Made by a program: the position numbers and the translations under genes. Shown in pieces: positions 52,596-61,427 of a stretch of DNA of 64,000 nt. Source of the stretch: Chloroflexota bacterium (GTDB lineage: Bacteria; Chloroflexota; Anaerolineae; Aggregatilineales; Phototrophicaceae); contig JAPOXG010000130.1 in NCBI GenBank assembly GCA_026707225.1, positions 27,027-91,026 on the forward strand, given 5' to 3'. Position 1 is the first letter of the stretch. Each line of letters starts with the position of its first letter. Below the pieces are notes generated by a model, which was not told the origin of the DNA, did not search any database, and saw only the letters and a program-made list of their open reading frames with translations.

Positions 52596-53693
52596 TCAGG
52601 CGCTGTACTTCTTGACGGCATCCGGGTTCAGCTCCAAGCCCAAGCCCGGCTTATCCGGATAGGGCGACCACATCCCATCGGCCGGCTCAGGGAATTCGGT
52701 GTACACCAGCTTATCAAATTCTTCGGATACACCCAAATACTCGACGATGCGCAGGTTTGGCGTGGCGCAGGCGACATGCAGGTGGATGACCTGAAAGGCG
52801 TGCGGCGCCACCGGCAAATTGAAGGCATGCGCCAGATGCGCCACCTTGATCCACTCAGTTACGCCGCCGACGCGACCGATATCCGGCTGCACGATATCGG
52901 CCCCGCCGCGGGCGATCAGTTCACGAAAGCCGAATTTGCTGTATTCGTGCTCGCCGGTCGCCACCGGGATGTCGATAGCGCGGGCGATGGCGGCCAAGCC
53001 TTCAATGTCATCAGCCAAGACCGGCTCCTCAAACCAGCCCACGCGGTATGGTTCAAACGCGCGCGCCATGCGAATCGCCTGCTTGGCATAGTAGCCATTG
53101 TTGGCGTCAATCAGGATCTCGACGTCCGCGCCAACAGCGGCGCGCACTTCCGCCAGACGTTCTATATCCTCTCGCTCGCTTCTGCCGAAGTCCTTGCCCA
53201 CTTTCATCTTGACTGATTTCATGCCGCGCTCGACATAGCCGACCTGCTCGGCGACCAACTCGTCGACGCTGAAATGGGTCCAGCCGCCGCTGCCGTAAAT
53301 GGGGACGCTGTCGGTATAGGGTCCCAAGAGTTGGTAGAGCGGCACGTTGAAAATCTTAGCCTTCAAGTCCCACAGCGCCGTGTCTACCGCCGAGATGGCG
53401 GCGAAAGCCAAGCCCTTGCGCCCGACGCCGCGCAGGCGCCAGAACATATCGTCCCAGAGCTTTTCGATGAAGAGCGGATCTTGCCCGAGCAGAATCGGTT
53501 TCAGCGAGTCATTGATCAGGGCTTGTGCCGCGCGCCCGCCATCGCAGACGCCAAGCCCTTCCAGCCCCTCGTCGCTGTGGATATGAACGAAACATTGGCT
53601 TCTTCCCGGCGTCGGGTGGCGAATGGTCGCGTCTTGAATGCTGCCCAAATGCGGGATCGAGAGATAGGTAGATGTTACATCGGTGATTTTCAT
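52596..53693 (-). CDS. Enolase-superfamily protein, mandelate racemase type, copy 2
   Basis: A 365-aa enzyme with a full mandelate-racemase active site: Lys162-x-Lys164 (VKMKVG), metal ligands Asp196 (DANNG), Glu222 and Glu248 (ATGEHE), and the His298-Asp271 dyad (APHAF). Such an enzyme abstracts the proton alpha to a carboxylate and either racemises or dehydrates; sugar-acid dehydration (fuconate, gluconate or similar) is most likely in this context. The start is the ATG at 53693; the frame is open to 53759, but that part overlaps the upstream gene. GGAA is weakly placed before it. Confidence 0.92.
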   Translation of the reverse strand: MKITDVTSTYLSIPHLGSIQDATIRHPTPGRSQCFVHIHSDEGLEGLGVCDGGRAAQALINDSLKPILLGQDPLFIEKLWDDMFWRLRGVGRKGLAFAAISAVDTALWDLKAKIFNVPLYQLLGPYTDSVPIYGSGGWTHFSVDELVAEQVGYVERGMKSVKMKVGKDFGRSEREDIERLAEVRAAVGADVEILIDANNGYYAKQAIRMARAFEPYRVGWFEEPVLADDIEGLAAIARAIDIPVATGEHEYSKFGFRELIARGGADIVQPDIGRVGGVTEWIKVAHLAHAFNLPVAPHAFQVIHLHVACATPNLRIVEYLGVSEEFDKLVYTEFPEPADGMWSPYPDKPGLGLELNPDAVKKYSA

Positions 53694-53745
53694 AAGCGCT
53701 TCGCTATTCCATAGACGGTCGACATTTGATCGTTTGCCGCGTCGG

Positions 53746-54714
53746 TTAATCCGCGGCAATCACATCGAGAATCTGCAGCAGTTTCTTGTCGCGCCACTTC
53801 TTCAATTGCTCCATATCGGTATCCGCCAGCGCCGCTTCCATTTGGGCGGTACAGATTTTCGCCCATTCGCGCGCCAACTCAGGCGTACGGGGCGGCGCCT
53901 CCCGCTCCACGCGCGAGGGAATGTCATCTTCCACGCTGTGGTCCAGCTTCCGGTCAACAAAGGTGTCCTGCAATCCGCCGGTGCTGGTCAGCATACCGAT
54001 GGCAAAGGGACCCATCAGCGCCAGGCGCAAGCCCGGTCCCGTGCGAAAAGCCAGATCAATCTCCTCAACCGTCGCCACGCCGTTGCCCACCAGCCAGAGC
54101 GCCTCGCGGTAAATCGCCGCCTGCATGTGGTTGACGATATGACCGCGGCATTCCACCCGCGCCACCACCGGCGTCCGCCCCAGCCGCGCCATGAAGTCCC
54201 GCGTTAGCGCCACTGTTTCTGCCGCGGTCGCTTCGCCCGGCACGATCTCAACCGACGGCACGATATGCGGCGGGTTGTAGGGATGCGCCACCACGCAGCG
54301 TTCAGGGCGCGTCGTCGCCTTCTGAATCTCGGTCATCAACATGGCGCTGGTGCTCGATGCGAAAATGGCGTCGGGGCGCGCGAGCTGGTCGAGCTGACGA
54401 TAAATTTCGCGTTTGATCCGATAACGTTCCGGTCCGGACTCTTGTACAAAGTCGACATCGTAAAGCGCCTCAGCCAGGACAGTCGTGGTCGTGATGCGGT
54501 TCAGCGCCGCCGCCACATCGTCGTGGGTCATGCGTCCCGCTTCGACGAGGGTTTCGTAAGCGCTGTCGATCTCCCGCCGCGTCCAAGCCAATGCCTCGTC
54601 AGAGATATCGTAAATGTTGACCTGGAGCCCGTATTGGGCGAAGAGAACCGCCCAAGAGAAGCCGATTGTTCCGCCGCCGACGCAGGCGACCCTGCTGATT
54701 TCTTCCGCGTTCAT
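53746..54714 (-). CDS. 3-hydroxyacyl-CoA dehydrogenase family protein, L-gulonate 3-dehydrogenase-like
   Basis: A 322-aa NAD-dependent dehydrogenase. The Rossmann motif is VGGGTIGFSWAVLFA (13-27), SSTSAML and VAHPYNPPHIVPSVEIVPG are conserved blocks, and HIVNHMQAA starts the dimer domain. The HPYNPP pattern matches lambda-crystallin/L-gulonate 3-dehydrogenase better than fatty-acid enzymes, in keeping with sugar-acid neighbours. GGTGAC precedes the ATG. It lies 52 bases upstream of enolase-superfamily copy 2 and is likely in the same operon. Carnitine dehydrogenase is another possible role for this fold. Confidence 0.88.
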   Translation of the reverse strand: MNAEEISRVACVGGGTIGFSWAVLFAQYGLQVNIYDISDEALAWTRREIDSAYETLVEAGRMTHDDVAAALNRITTTTVLAEALYDVDFVQESGPERYRIKREIYRQLDQLARPDAIFASSTSAMLMTEIQKATTRPERCVVAHPYNPPHIVPSVEIVPGEATAAETVALTRDFMARLGRTPVVARVECRGHIVNHMQAAIYREALWLVGNGVATVEEIDLAFRTGPGLRLALMGPFAIGMLTSTGGLQDTFVDRKLDHSVEDDIPSRVEREAPPRTPELAREWAKICTAQMEAALADTDMEQLKKWRDKKLLQILDVIAAD

Positions 54715-54805
54715 CGTTTACGTCACCACTTTGGTATTTTTCATTTGAACGTGAATTGTAACAACTGACGCCCTAAGATTCGCCGAATTCGCGCGACAAA
54801 AGAAA

Positions 54806-54832
54806 GGGACGGCTCAGTGGCTCGCCCCTTTA
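54806..54832 (-). repeat. Decayed GGGCGA-type hairpin
   Basis: AAAGGGACGGCTC-agt-GGCTCGCCCCTTT pairs with one bulge and one mismatch. It lies in the 159-base gap upstream of the gulonate-dehydrogenase-like gene. Confidence 0.55.
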
Positions 54833-54873
54833 AGATCGCTTTTTCACTTCACCGTTCCACCGCGCGCTCATCC

Positions 54874-55737
54874 TCAGGCTTGGAAATCATCGCCAAAAAC
54901 GGACTTCACTTCACCCCGCAACTCGTCGACCGCATCCCACATTTCGCGACTGTCCCGATACTGCTGATACGGTTGCCCGCCCAAGAGCATCACCGGACCA
55001 TCAAAGCCGTTCTCGCGCGCCATGTTCAGGCAATGTTTGGAGTCCTCGTCATTGATCACGCCGTTCTCGTCGATCACCACCCACTGATGTATGGCGGTCG
55101 CCCGCGGCATCAGCCTGGACAAGGTATCGTATTTGCCCGGTCCTTTCGCGTTGCCGAAATCAGCGACCAAGCCATATTCGCGCTCGGAGAGATCGAGAAC
55201 GCGTAAAAGATCGTCAGCCTCATTATTGAAGATCTTGTAGTTTTCGGTGGCTGGCTCCACGCCGCAGGCGATGCTGTAATCGTAAAGCGCCTGGAAAGCC
55301 TCGCCGCTTTGGCTGATCGTCGCCGGCGTGGGCGCGCTATCGCCCGGGACATAGCGGACGCCGGTCGACCCCAACTCGGCCGCGATTTCCATCCAGCGTT
55401 TGGTCAGCGCGATCCCGGCGCTACGCTCTTCGGGATCGGGACTGCCGACCTCGCCGATGTCAATCAGCAGCTGATACAGCTCGACATCGGCCGACTCAAA
55501 GGCGGCGCGCAATTCGGCCAGGTAGCCCGGTTCGATATTGGGGATATGCTGAATGCAGAGATCAACGCAGTTAATGCCATGCGCGGCAACCTCGCCGGGG
55601 AAATCGAGCAAATCGAGGGTCGGCGTTTGACGAAACGAGCCCGAGACGGTCTTGTGACCATCGTCCAATTCAAACCAGGGATCCCCTATGGCATCGGGCA
55701 AATGCAACGAGAAACTGGATAATCCTGCGCGTACCAT
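54874..55737 (-). CDS. Sugar phosphate isomerase/epimerase family TIM barrel protein
   Basis: A 287-aa xylose-isomerase-like barrel. Conserved metal-ligand segments are visible as PATENYK (Glu), GLVADFGNAKG (Asp), IHQWVV (His) and GFDGPVMLLGG near the end. The first residues after the ATG (VRAGLSSFSLH) are the usual first strand. AGGAAG is 7 bases before the ATG at 55737; an in-frame ATG at 55761 is less likely. Relatives epimerise or isomerise keto sugars or act as inosose dehydratases. It sits with dehydratases and dehydrogenases for sugar acids. The exact reaction is unknown. Confidence 0.85.
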   Translation of the reverse strand: MVRAGLSSFSLHLPDAIGDPWFELDDGHKTVSGSFRQTPTLDLLDFPGEVAAHGINCVDLCIQHIPNIEPGYLAELRAAFESADVELYQLLIDIGEVGSPDPEERSAGIALTKRWMEIAAELGSTGVRYVPGDSAPTPATISQSGEAFQALYDYSIACGVEPATENYKIFNNEADDLLRVLDLSEREYGLVADFGNAKGPGKYDTLSRLMPRATAIHQWVVIDENGVINDEDSKHCLNMARENGFDGPVMLLGGQPYQQYRDSREMWDAVDELRGEVKSVFGDDFQA

Positions 55738-55896
55738 GTGATTCTTCCTTTCTGCACTCATTTCCGCTCAGAAGCGTATGCCAGACTTTACCACTTTCTC
55801 GGGCTCATGCGCCACAAAATTCCAGACCGCGCGACCTCCATCCAGCGAAAAGAGGGGCCGGATCAAGGCCGGGGCATTTAAGGTGACAAAACCGCG

Positions 55897-56595
55897 TCAC
55901 ATAATGCCGAACTTTCTAAAAGCCTCGCTCGCGCTCATGCCTTCCTCAATCGCCTTCCCCACCAGCTTCTCGCCGCGCGCCTTGTCGATGGCGCCCGTGA
56001 AGATCTCCTCCTCCGCTTCCCGCGGCGCCACCAACACGCCATCGACATCGCCGAAGACGATGTCGCCCGTGTTGATACGAATGCCCTCAATTTCTATCGG
56101 AACGCGAAAGTCGATTACCTTGCCGCGCGGACCCTGATCCTGGGCGTAGGAGCCGTAAGAGAACGCGGGAAAATTCTGCGCCAGGATGCCGTTGGTATCG
56201 CGCAAGTAGCCATCCACCACCGCGCCGGCCGCCCCCAGTTTGATGGCGCGCGCGCTCATCAGCTCGCCCCAGAGCGCGTATCGCGGCGAGGCGCCGGCGC
56301 AGACATAGACTTCATGCGGCTTCAGGTCATCCAGCGCCTCGAACAGCAGACCGAAAGCCCGCGACATGACGGGATTGTTTTCCGAGGATGACCTTTCTTC
56401 AAAGACATCCGCTTCCAATACGGTCATCGCCCGCCCAATGACGACCATGTCCGGGCGCAGCGGCCCGATGCGCGGCGGCAAGAACTGATGCAAAAAGCCC
56501 AGCTTGTCCATAACATCGCCGACGACAGCGGTGAACAGTTCCCGCCGAGCCAGGGCGAATAATTCCAGGTCATCTTTCCAGCTAACGCTCGTCAT
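55897..56595 (-). CDS. RraA-like aldolase/decarboxylase
   Basis: A 232-aa protein of the RraA fold (4-hydroxy-4-methyl-2-oxoglutarate aldolase family). The conserved block GELMSARAIKLGAAGAVVDG with the following YLRD carries the Arg and Asp that bind metal and keto acid in characterised aldolases, and GDIVFGDVDGVLVAP is the second family motif. GGAGG is 6 bases before the ATG. In a pathway with sugar-acid dehydratases it could cleave a 2-keto-3-deoxy-type acid to pyruvate and an aldehyde. Many relatives have no proven activity. Confidence 0.88.
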   Translation of the reverse strand: MTSVSWKDDLELFALARRELFTAVVGDVMDKLGFLHQFLPPRIGPLRPDMVVIGRAMTVLEADVFEERSSSENNPVMSRAFGLLFEALDDLKPHEVYVCAGASPRYALWGELMSARAIKLGAAGAVVDGYLRDTNGILAQNFPAFSYGSYAQDQGPRGKVIDFRVPIEIEGIRINTGDIVFGDVDGVLVAPREAEEEIFTGAIDKARGEKLVGKAIEEGMSASEAFRKFGIM

Positions 56596-56638
56596 GCTAA
56601 ACCTCCATGGGGGCGAATAATGTTCAAAATATCTGCGA

Positions 56639-57757
56639 TCACATTACCGCAACAGTCGCGTTATCGATAAAGTCCCAATCCCATTCGATGCCCAGGCCGG
56701 CGCCCGCTGGCGGATGCGCGTAACCCTCGGCGTCAATCTCAACCGGATTCTTTATGCCAAGCTTCATCAGCGAACTCGGTATCAGCGCTTCAAAGAACTC
56801 GCAGTTGGAAATCGCGCAGCAGCAATGCAGATTGACGATCTCCAGCGCCGGGTAAATCGCCGTATGCACTTCGCAGCGCATGCCGAAGGCTTCCGCCAGG
56901 TGGGCTGTCTTCATCACCGCGGTCACCCCGCCCTTCCAGGAGACATCGCTGCGCACGATATCGACCACGCCGCTGGCGATGCACTCGGCGGTCGAATAAT
57001 GCGAGCCGACAAGCACTTCGGCGCCGCAAATCGGGATGTCCAGGTCGCGGGTCAGCTTGCGCAAGCCGTTGAAGTCCGTATCGTAGAGCGGCTCTTCAAA
57101 CCAGTAATAGTCGAGCTTCTCCAACTCGCGCCCCATGCGCAGCGCATCTTCATAATAAGTATGCGTCGTCACCGGGTCCGCCATCAGCTTGAAATGCGGG
57201 TCATCGCCAATGGCTTGGCGGCAAAGCCGATACGCCTCCAGCGACTCGTGAAAATCACTCGGCGGGTGCAGCTTGTAACCATGGAAGCCGCGCCCCTTGA
57301 ACTCGACCGCTTGATCGGCGTAATCCTGCGGACTATCGAGAAACATGGAACTGACATAGGTCGGTACTTTCTCGCGGCAGTGGCCCAGCAGCTTGTAGAG
57401 CGGCAGCCCGGCGATTTTCCCAGCGATGTCATATAGCGCGATGTCGAAGGGACCGTAAGAATAAACCGGCGTCAAATGCCAGTGGCGGTCGTAACGCCGG
57501 AAGTCATGCCAATGCCGCTCGCGCGCCAGCGGATCCTTGCCGAGGAAGAAAGGCTTGAGCGATTGCGCCGCGATCGAGCCAGCCATCTCCGCCCCCATGC
57601 CGGCGAATCCCATGCTGACGCCGTCGATGCCGGCAGCGGTCTTCATGGTGATGATGAGAAAGTGCAGATCGGACCGGTGCGAATCGCGCAGTTCGGTCGC
57701 GCTCATCACCTCTTCCTGATGCTTGCACAGCCGAATCTCGATATCCGTGATCTTCAT
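56639..57757 (-). CDS. Enolase-superfamily sugar-acid dehydratase-like protein, copy 3
   Basis: A 372-aa protein. Active-site positions are Lys152-x-His154 (YKLHPP) in place of Lys-x-Lys, Asp184 (MADPV), Glu211 (WFEEPL), Glu237 (GAEVL), Asp261 (SDVSWKGG) and His288 (EVHTA). The K-x-H and D-P variants set it apart from copies 1 and 2. AAGGGA precedes the ATG at 57757; the frame is open to 57811. It lies 43 bases upstream of the RraA-like gene, which suggests dehydration followed by aldol cleavage. The substrate is not known. Confidence 0.88.
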   Translation of the reverse strand: MKITDIEIRLCKHQEEVMSATELRDSHRSDLHFLIITMKTAAGIDGVSMGFAGMGAEMAGSIAAQSLKPFFLGKDPLARERHWHDFRRYDRHWHLTPVYSYGPFDIALYDIAGKIAGLPLYKLLGHCREKVPTYVSSMFLDSPQDYADQAVEFKGRGFHGYKLHPPSDFHESLEAYRLCRQAIGDDPHFKLMADPVTTHTYYEDALRMGRELEKLDYYWFEEPLYDTDFNGLRKLTRDLDIPICGAEVLVGSHYSTAECIASGVVDIVRSDVSWKGGVTAVMKTAHLAEAFGMRCEVHTAIYPALEIVNLHCCCAISNCEFFEALIPSSLMKLGIKNPVEIDAEGYAHPPAGAGLGIEWDWDFIDNATVAVM

Positions 57758-57892
57758 GCCGGTATCCCTTCTGTCGCCAACGGAAAGTAAACGATAACAG
57801 ATTTCGCCCAATCTGTAACGCGTTCGGCCTGATGTTGTTCTGACAGAATAAAGGTCGCGGCTTCGGCGCCGATTGTCCGCGTGGAGACGCCC

Positions 57893-58789
57893 TCAGTTGC
57901 CGTGATAGTAAACGCGCTTGGCCGAGCTGCGGAAGATGATGAAGGTCAGAATCAGTATGACCAGGAATAGCAGCCACGCCATGGCCGAGGCATAACCCAT
58001 CTTGAAGTAGGCGAAGGCGTTTTGGAAGAGATAGAGCGAATAGAATAAGGTTGAGTCGCCCGGTCCGCCTTCGGTGATGATGTAAGCTTCGGTGAAGTAT
58101 TGGAAGGCGCCGATCAAGCCGACGATGGTGTTGAAGAGGATGATCGGGCTGATCATGGGCACGGTCACATGGCGGAACTTGCGCCACAAACTGGCGCCAT
58201 CGAGCGAGGCGACATCGTAGAGTTCCTGCGGCACATCTTGCAAAGCGGCCAGGTAAATCAGCATCATCCAGCCGGCGCCCCACATGCTCATCATGATCAG
58301 CGCCGGTTTCGCCCATTGGGGATCGGAAAACCAACTGATAACGGGCAAGCCCAACTCAGCCATGATGACGCTGACGGCGCCATACTGCGGGTGCAGCAGC
58401 CAAGTCCAGACGATGCTGGTGGCGACCAAGGGCAAGATGCTCGGCAGGTAGAATATCGTGCGGAAGACGGATAATCCCTTGACTTTCTGGTTCAGCAAGA
58501 CAGCCAGCGCCAGAGCCAGCATATTGCCCAGGGGCACGGCGAAGACCACAAAGTACAGCGTATTTGTCAACGCCTTGATGAAGAGCGGATCAAAGTAGAG
58601 CAGCTTCTCGTAGTTGAACAAGCCGATGAACCTGGGCGACGAAATCGGCGAGTAGCGCGTCAAGCTGTAATAGAACGAAGCGATGATGGGATAGAGGTTG
58701 AGCGCCAGAAAGCCAACGATCCAGGGTGAGATAAAGACCAAGCCCACGCCTATTTTGCGCAACTCGCGCTTATTCTGTGGTGTCAACAT
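57893..58789 (-). CDS. Sugar ABC transporter permease (MalF/UgpA type)
   Basis: A 298-aa membrane protein with six helices. The ATPase-contact loop is ELYDVASLDGASLWRKFRHV, with the EAA-type D-G-A-x-x-W-x-x-F pattern. GGTGA lies 6 bases before the ATG. It is the second permease gene in transcription order after 58974. No ATPase gene is seen in this cluster, so the importer must borrow a shared MsmK- or UgpC-like ATPase encoded elsewhere. Confidence 0.93.
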   Translation of the reverse strand: MLTPQNKRELRKIGVGLVFISPWIVGFLALNLYPIIASFYYSLTRYSPISSPRFIGLFNYEKLLYFDPLFIKALTNTLYFVVFAVPLGNMLALALAVLLNQKVKGLSVFRTIFYLPSILPLVATSIVWTWLLHPQYGAVSVIMAELGLPVISWFSDPQWAKPALIMMSMWGAGWMMLIYLAALQDVPQELYDVASLDGASLWRKFRHVTVPMISPIILFNTIVGLIGAFQYFTEAYIITEGGPGDSTLFYSLYLFQNAFAYFKMGYASAMAWLLFLVILILTFIIFRSSAKRVYYHGN

Positions 58790-58858
58790 GGTTTTTCACC
58801 ACAGTCCCTCGCAAGTCACGACTTGGCTCATGCGCAACACGAACCCGCCTTGTCCAAG

Positions 58859-58938
58859 ACTTGTAGGGGCGACCAACCTGGTCGCCCGCTGATTGAATAA
58901 GGAATTGGGCGCGGGCGACTTGATAAGTCGCCCCTGCA
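58859..58938. repeat. Paired inverted hairpin unit (BIME-like), copy 1
   Basis: Left hairpin 58867-58887: GGGCGACCA-acc-TGGTCGCCC, with TTGTAG before it. Right hairpin 58913-58933: GGGCGACTT-gat-AAGTCGCCC, with CCTGCAG after it. The outer ends face away from each other. The same two-hairpin unit recurs at 63812-63891 with the same loop types and a different spacer. Confidence 0.92.
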
Positions 58939-58973
58939 GATTTTGCTATGACGCCGGCGGCGGTTGCCATGCC

Positions 58974-59822
58974 CTACCCTTTCAAGCCCGTCAGCGAGAT
59001 GCCCTGGATGAACACGCGCTGCATTAAGAAAAAGATGATGATGATCGGAACGACCGCCATGGTCGAGGCCGCCATCAAAATGCTGAAATCGGTGATGCCT
59101 TGCGAATTATGATAAAGCGCCAATCCTAGCGACATCGGGTAGAGCGAGCGATCATTGAGATAAATCAGCGGACCGATGAAGTCGTTCCAGGACCAGATGA
59201 ATTGGAAGAGCGCCACCGTCGCCAGCGCCGGCTTGCAGAGCGGCAGGATGACGCGCGTGAGCAGTATCCATTCCGAGCCGCCATCAATTCGAGTGGCTTC
59301 AGAAAGCTCTTTGGGAATGCCGAGCATGAATTGACGCAGCATAAAGATGAAGAAGGGATGACCAAGCCAGGCGGGCGCGATCAGCGGCAGCCAGGTGTTG
59401 ACCCAGCCGATCTTGCTGAAGCTGACGAAGAGCGGAATCATCACGACATGATACGGCAGCATCAGGGTAGAGAGCACCAGCACAAAGACGGCATCGCGGC
59501 CCCTCCATTCCACGCGCGAGAAGCCGTAAGCGACCAGGCTGTTGGAGACGATGGCGCCGATGACGGCAGCGACCGCGATCTGCAGCGAATTGCCCAGATA
59601 TTGCAGGAAGGGCTGCGCTTCCAGGGCCTTGGGATAATTGTCGAATTCGAGCGGCCTGGGGATCCAGACCGGCGGGTCAAGCAGGAGCTGGTCGATGGGT
59701 TTGAGCGAGGTGGTGATCATCCAGAAGAGCGGCAGGATGAAGGCGGCCGACAAGCCGACCAGCAGGACGAATGATACGATGTTGTTGACGTTTGCTCGTT
59801 TGTTGCCGATGTTAACAAACAT
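58974..59822 (-). CDS. Sugar ABC transporter permease (MalG/UgpE type)
   Basis: A 282-aa membrane protein with about six helices. The first helix is IVSFVLLVGLSAAFILPLFW, followed by the typical MITTSLKP motif. The ATPase-contact loop is ELSEATRIDGGSEWILLTRV. No ribosome site is visible before the ATG. It lies 60 bases after the binding-protein gene and 184 bases before the other permease gene. Both gaps hold hairpin repeats. Confidence 0.93.
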   Translation of the reverse strand: MFVNIGNKRANVNNIVSFVLLVGLSAAFILPLFWMITTSLKPIDQLLLDPPVWIPRPLEFDNYPKALEAQPFLQYLGNSLQIAVAAVIGAIVSNSLVAYGFSRVEWRGRDAVFVLVLSTLMLPYHVVMIPLFVSFSKIGWVNTWLPLIAPAWLGHPFFIFMLRQFMLGIPKELSEATRIDGGSEWILLTRVILPLCKPALATVALFQFIWSWNDFIGPLIYLNDRSLYPMSLGLALYHNSQGITDFSILMAASTMAVVPIIIIFFLMQRVFIQGISLTGLKG

Positions 59823-59836
59823 GAATTAAAGCAGTG

Positions 59837-59864
59837 GTGGGCGACCCACCGAGTCGCCCGTACA
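59837..59864 (-). repeat. GGGCGA-type hairpin between binding-protein and permease genes
   Basis: GGGCGAC (59839-59845) pairs with GTCGCCC (59853-59859) across a 7-base loop, followed by GTACA, the outer edge in minus orientation. It occupies most of the 60-base gap. Confidence 0.8.
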
Positions 59865-59882
59865 CAAATGTCTTGGATCCGG

Positions 59883-61256
59883 CTAGAACTGGCGGTATTC
59901 GTTCTCGACTGCGGTTTGCACGGCGTCGAGCGCTTCCTGCGCCGATTTCTCCAGCCGCAGAGCTTGATCGATTTCCGAGCCCAAGCGGTCCATGTAGAAG
60001 TTGGCCACCGGGATCATCGGCGTGGTCAAGCCGCGCGGGCTGCCCATGGTTTCGAAGAAGCTGCGATAATCGGGATGGTCGTCGAAGAGGGCGGTGATGC
60101 GGTCCACTTCCAGCGCGGCCAGCGAGCCGGTGGTCGTGGTCGGCGTATCTTTCCAGGCGGCGACGATGGCCATGACATCCGGATCGGTGAAGCCGGACCA
60201 CCACTTGGCGAACTCGTAGGCGGCGTCTGGGTTGGCCGCGCCGGAGGGGATGCACTGGTAGTTGCCCCAAATCCAAGAACCCCAGCCGGTGCTGTCTTCT
60301 TCGCCCGCGACCGGCGGCAAGTGCGTCAAACCCCAGCGGAAGCCTTCGGCGGCGAAGCGGTGGAAGTCGCCCAGTTTCCAGGGGCCGATGAGATGCATGG
60401 CCAGACGGCCCGCGATGAAGGGATCTTGCGTGCCGCCGCGCTCGCCGGACAAGCCCGATGAAAAGCGCTGCAAGCGTTCAACGCCGTATTTTTCGCTGTA
60501 GCTCATCATCCATTCGAGCGCGCGCACATTGCCGGGGTGGTTGGCGGTGATGGCGTCGTTCTCGGCATCGTAAATCTGGCCGCCAAAGTTGCCGAACCAG
60601 GCGCGGTGGTGCGAGGTGTGCGAGCCGAGGTGCAGCAGGCCGACGCGATCCAGATTGCCATCGGCGTCTTCGACCGTGAGCTGATCGGCCATTGTATCCA
60701 GTTGTTCAATCGTGCTGGGTCCGACTTCGGGGTCCAAGCCCGCTTCTTCAAATTGGTTCTTGTTCCAAGCCAGGTCGTAGACGCCGAAGCCACTGGGCGT
60801 GCCGTAGACCGCGCCGTCGACGACGCCGCCGGCCAAAGCCGCTGGCGTGAGGAATTCTTTGATGGCGGCGATCTCTTCTGGCGTTCCCAGATCGGCGTAC
60901 GGCGTGATGCCGCCCAAGGCGGCCAAACCCGGAATCTCGTTGGAGCCGAAGAAGGTGACAATGTCTGGCGGGCTGCCCGCCGAAATGGCGGCGGTCAAGC
61001 GCACCAGAAAATCGCCATAGGGGACGACCAGCGGCTCGACGCGAATGGCGTCCTGGTGCGCGTGGAAGGCGTCGACGATGTCCTGGACGTAATTCTCCCA
61101 CTGTTCGGTCCAGCCATGCCAGTAAGTAATGGTGACCGGATCCTGCGCCATCACCCCCGCGGCGGGCAGCGCGCCCAGGGCGAGGGCGCCGGTACCGCCG
61201 GCGATCGTCTTGAGCACGTCGCGGCGTGATAGTCCTGTTTTCTTGTTCTCGAACAT
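59883..61256 (-). CDS. Sugar ABC transporter substrate-binding protein, family 1, Tat-exported
   Basis: A 457-aa binding protein. The N-terminus has a twin-arginine signal, SRRDVLK at residues 10-16, followed by a hydrophobic stretch ending in GVMAQ. The mature part shows the family 1 pattern (TITYWHGWTEQWENYVQDIV, DIVTFFGSNEIPGLAALG). GGAG is 6 bases before the ATG at 61256. It is the first gene of the importer. Export in folded form by Tat is unusual but known for sugar-binding proteins of several Chloroflexota and Actinobacteria. The ligand is probably an oligosaccharide or sugar acid. Confidence 0.92.
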   Translation of the reverse strand: MFENKKTGLSRRDVLKTIAGGTGALALGALPAAGVMAQDPVTITYWHGWTEQWENYVQDIVDAFHAHQDAIRVEPLVVPYGDFLVRLTAAISAGSPPDIVTFFGSNEIPGLAALGGITPYADLGTPEEIAAIKEFLTPAALAGGVVDGAVYGTPSGFGVYDLAWNKNQFEEAGLDPEVGPSTIEQLDTMADQLTVEDADGNLDRVGLLHLGSHTSHHRAWFGNFGGQIYDAENDAITANHPGNVRALEWMMSYSEKYGVERLQRFSSGLSGERGGTQDPFIAGRLAMHLIGPWKLGDFHRFAAEGFRWGLTHLPPVAGEEDSTGWGSWIWGNYQCIPSGAANPDAAYEFAKWWSGFTDPDVMAIVAAWKDTPTTTTGSLAALEVDRITALFDDHPDYRSFFETMGSPRGLTTPMIPVANFYMDRLGSEIDQALRLEKSAQEALDAVQTAVENEYRQF

Positions 61257-61374
61257 GATAATTCTCCTAGTGAAATACATTTGGGATTACATCGTTTGTT
61301 ACTGCTGTCTCTAGTTTAGCCTCTAATCTTCACCTCCTTCTGGTCACGATGCCGGCAACTTACGCGCAGTCCTC

Positions 61375-61396
61375 AACAGTAAGTTAAGACACTGTT
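61375..61396 (-). promoter_or_regulatory. Inverted repeat upstream of the sugar importer, possible operator
   Basis: AACAGT (61375-61380) and ACTGTT (61391-61396) form a 6-bp inverted repeat with a 10-base AT-rich centre, about 120 bases before the binding-protein ATG. The spacing of half-sites is plausible for a dimeric LacI- or GntR-type regulator. No regulator gene lies in the window. A clear -10/-35 pair is not visible. Confidence 0.3.
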
Positions 61397-61427
61397 ACAT
61401 GTTGCGGGAGTACCTTTCCAATCGCCG

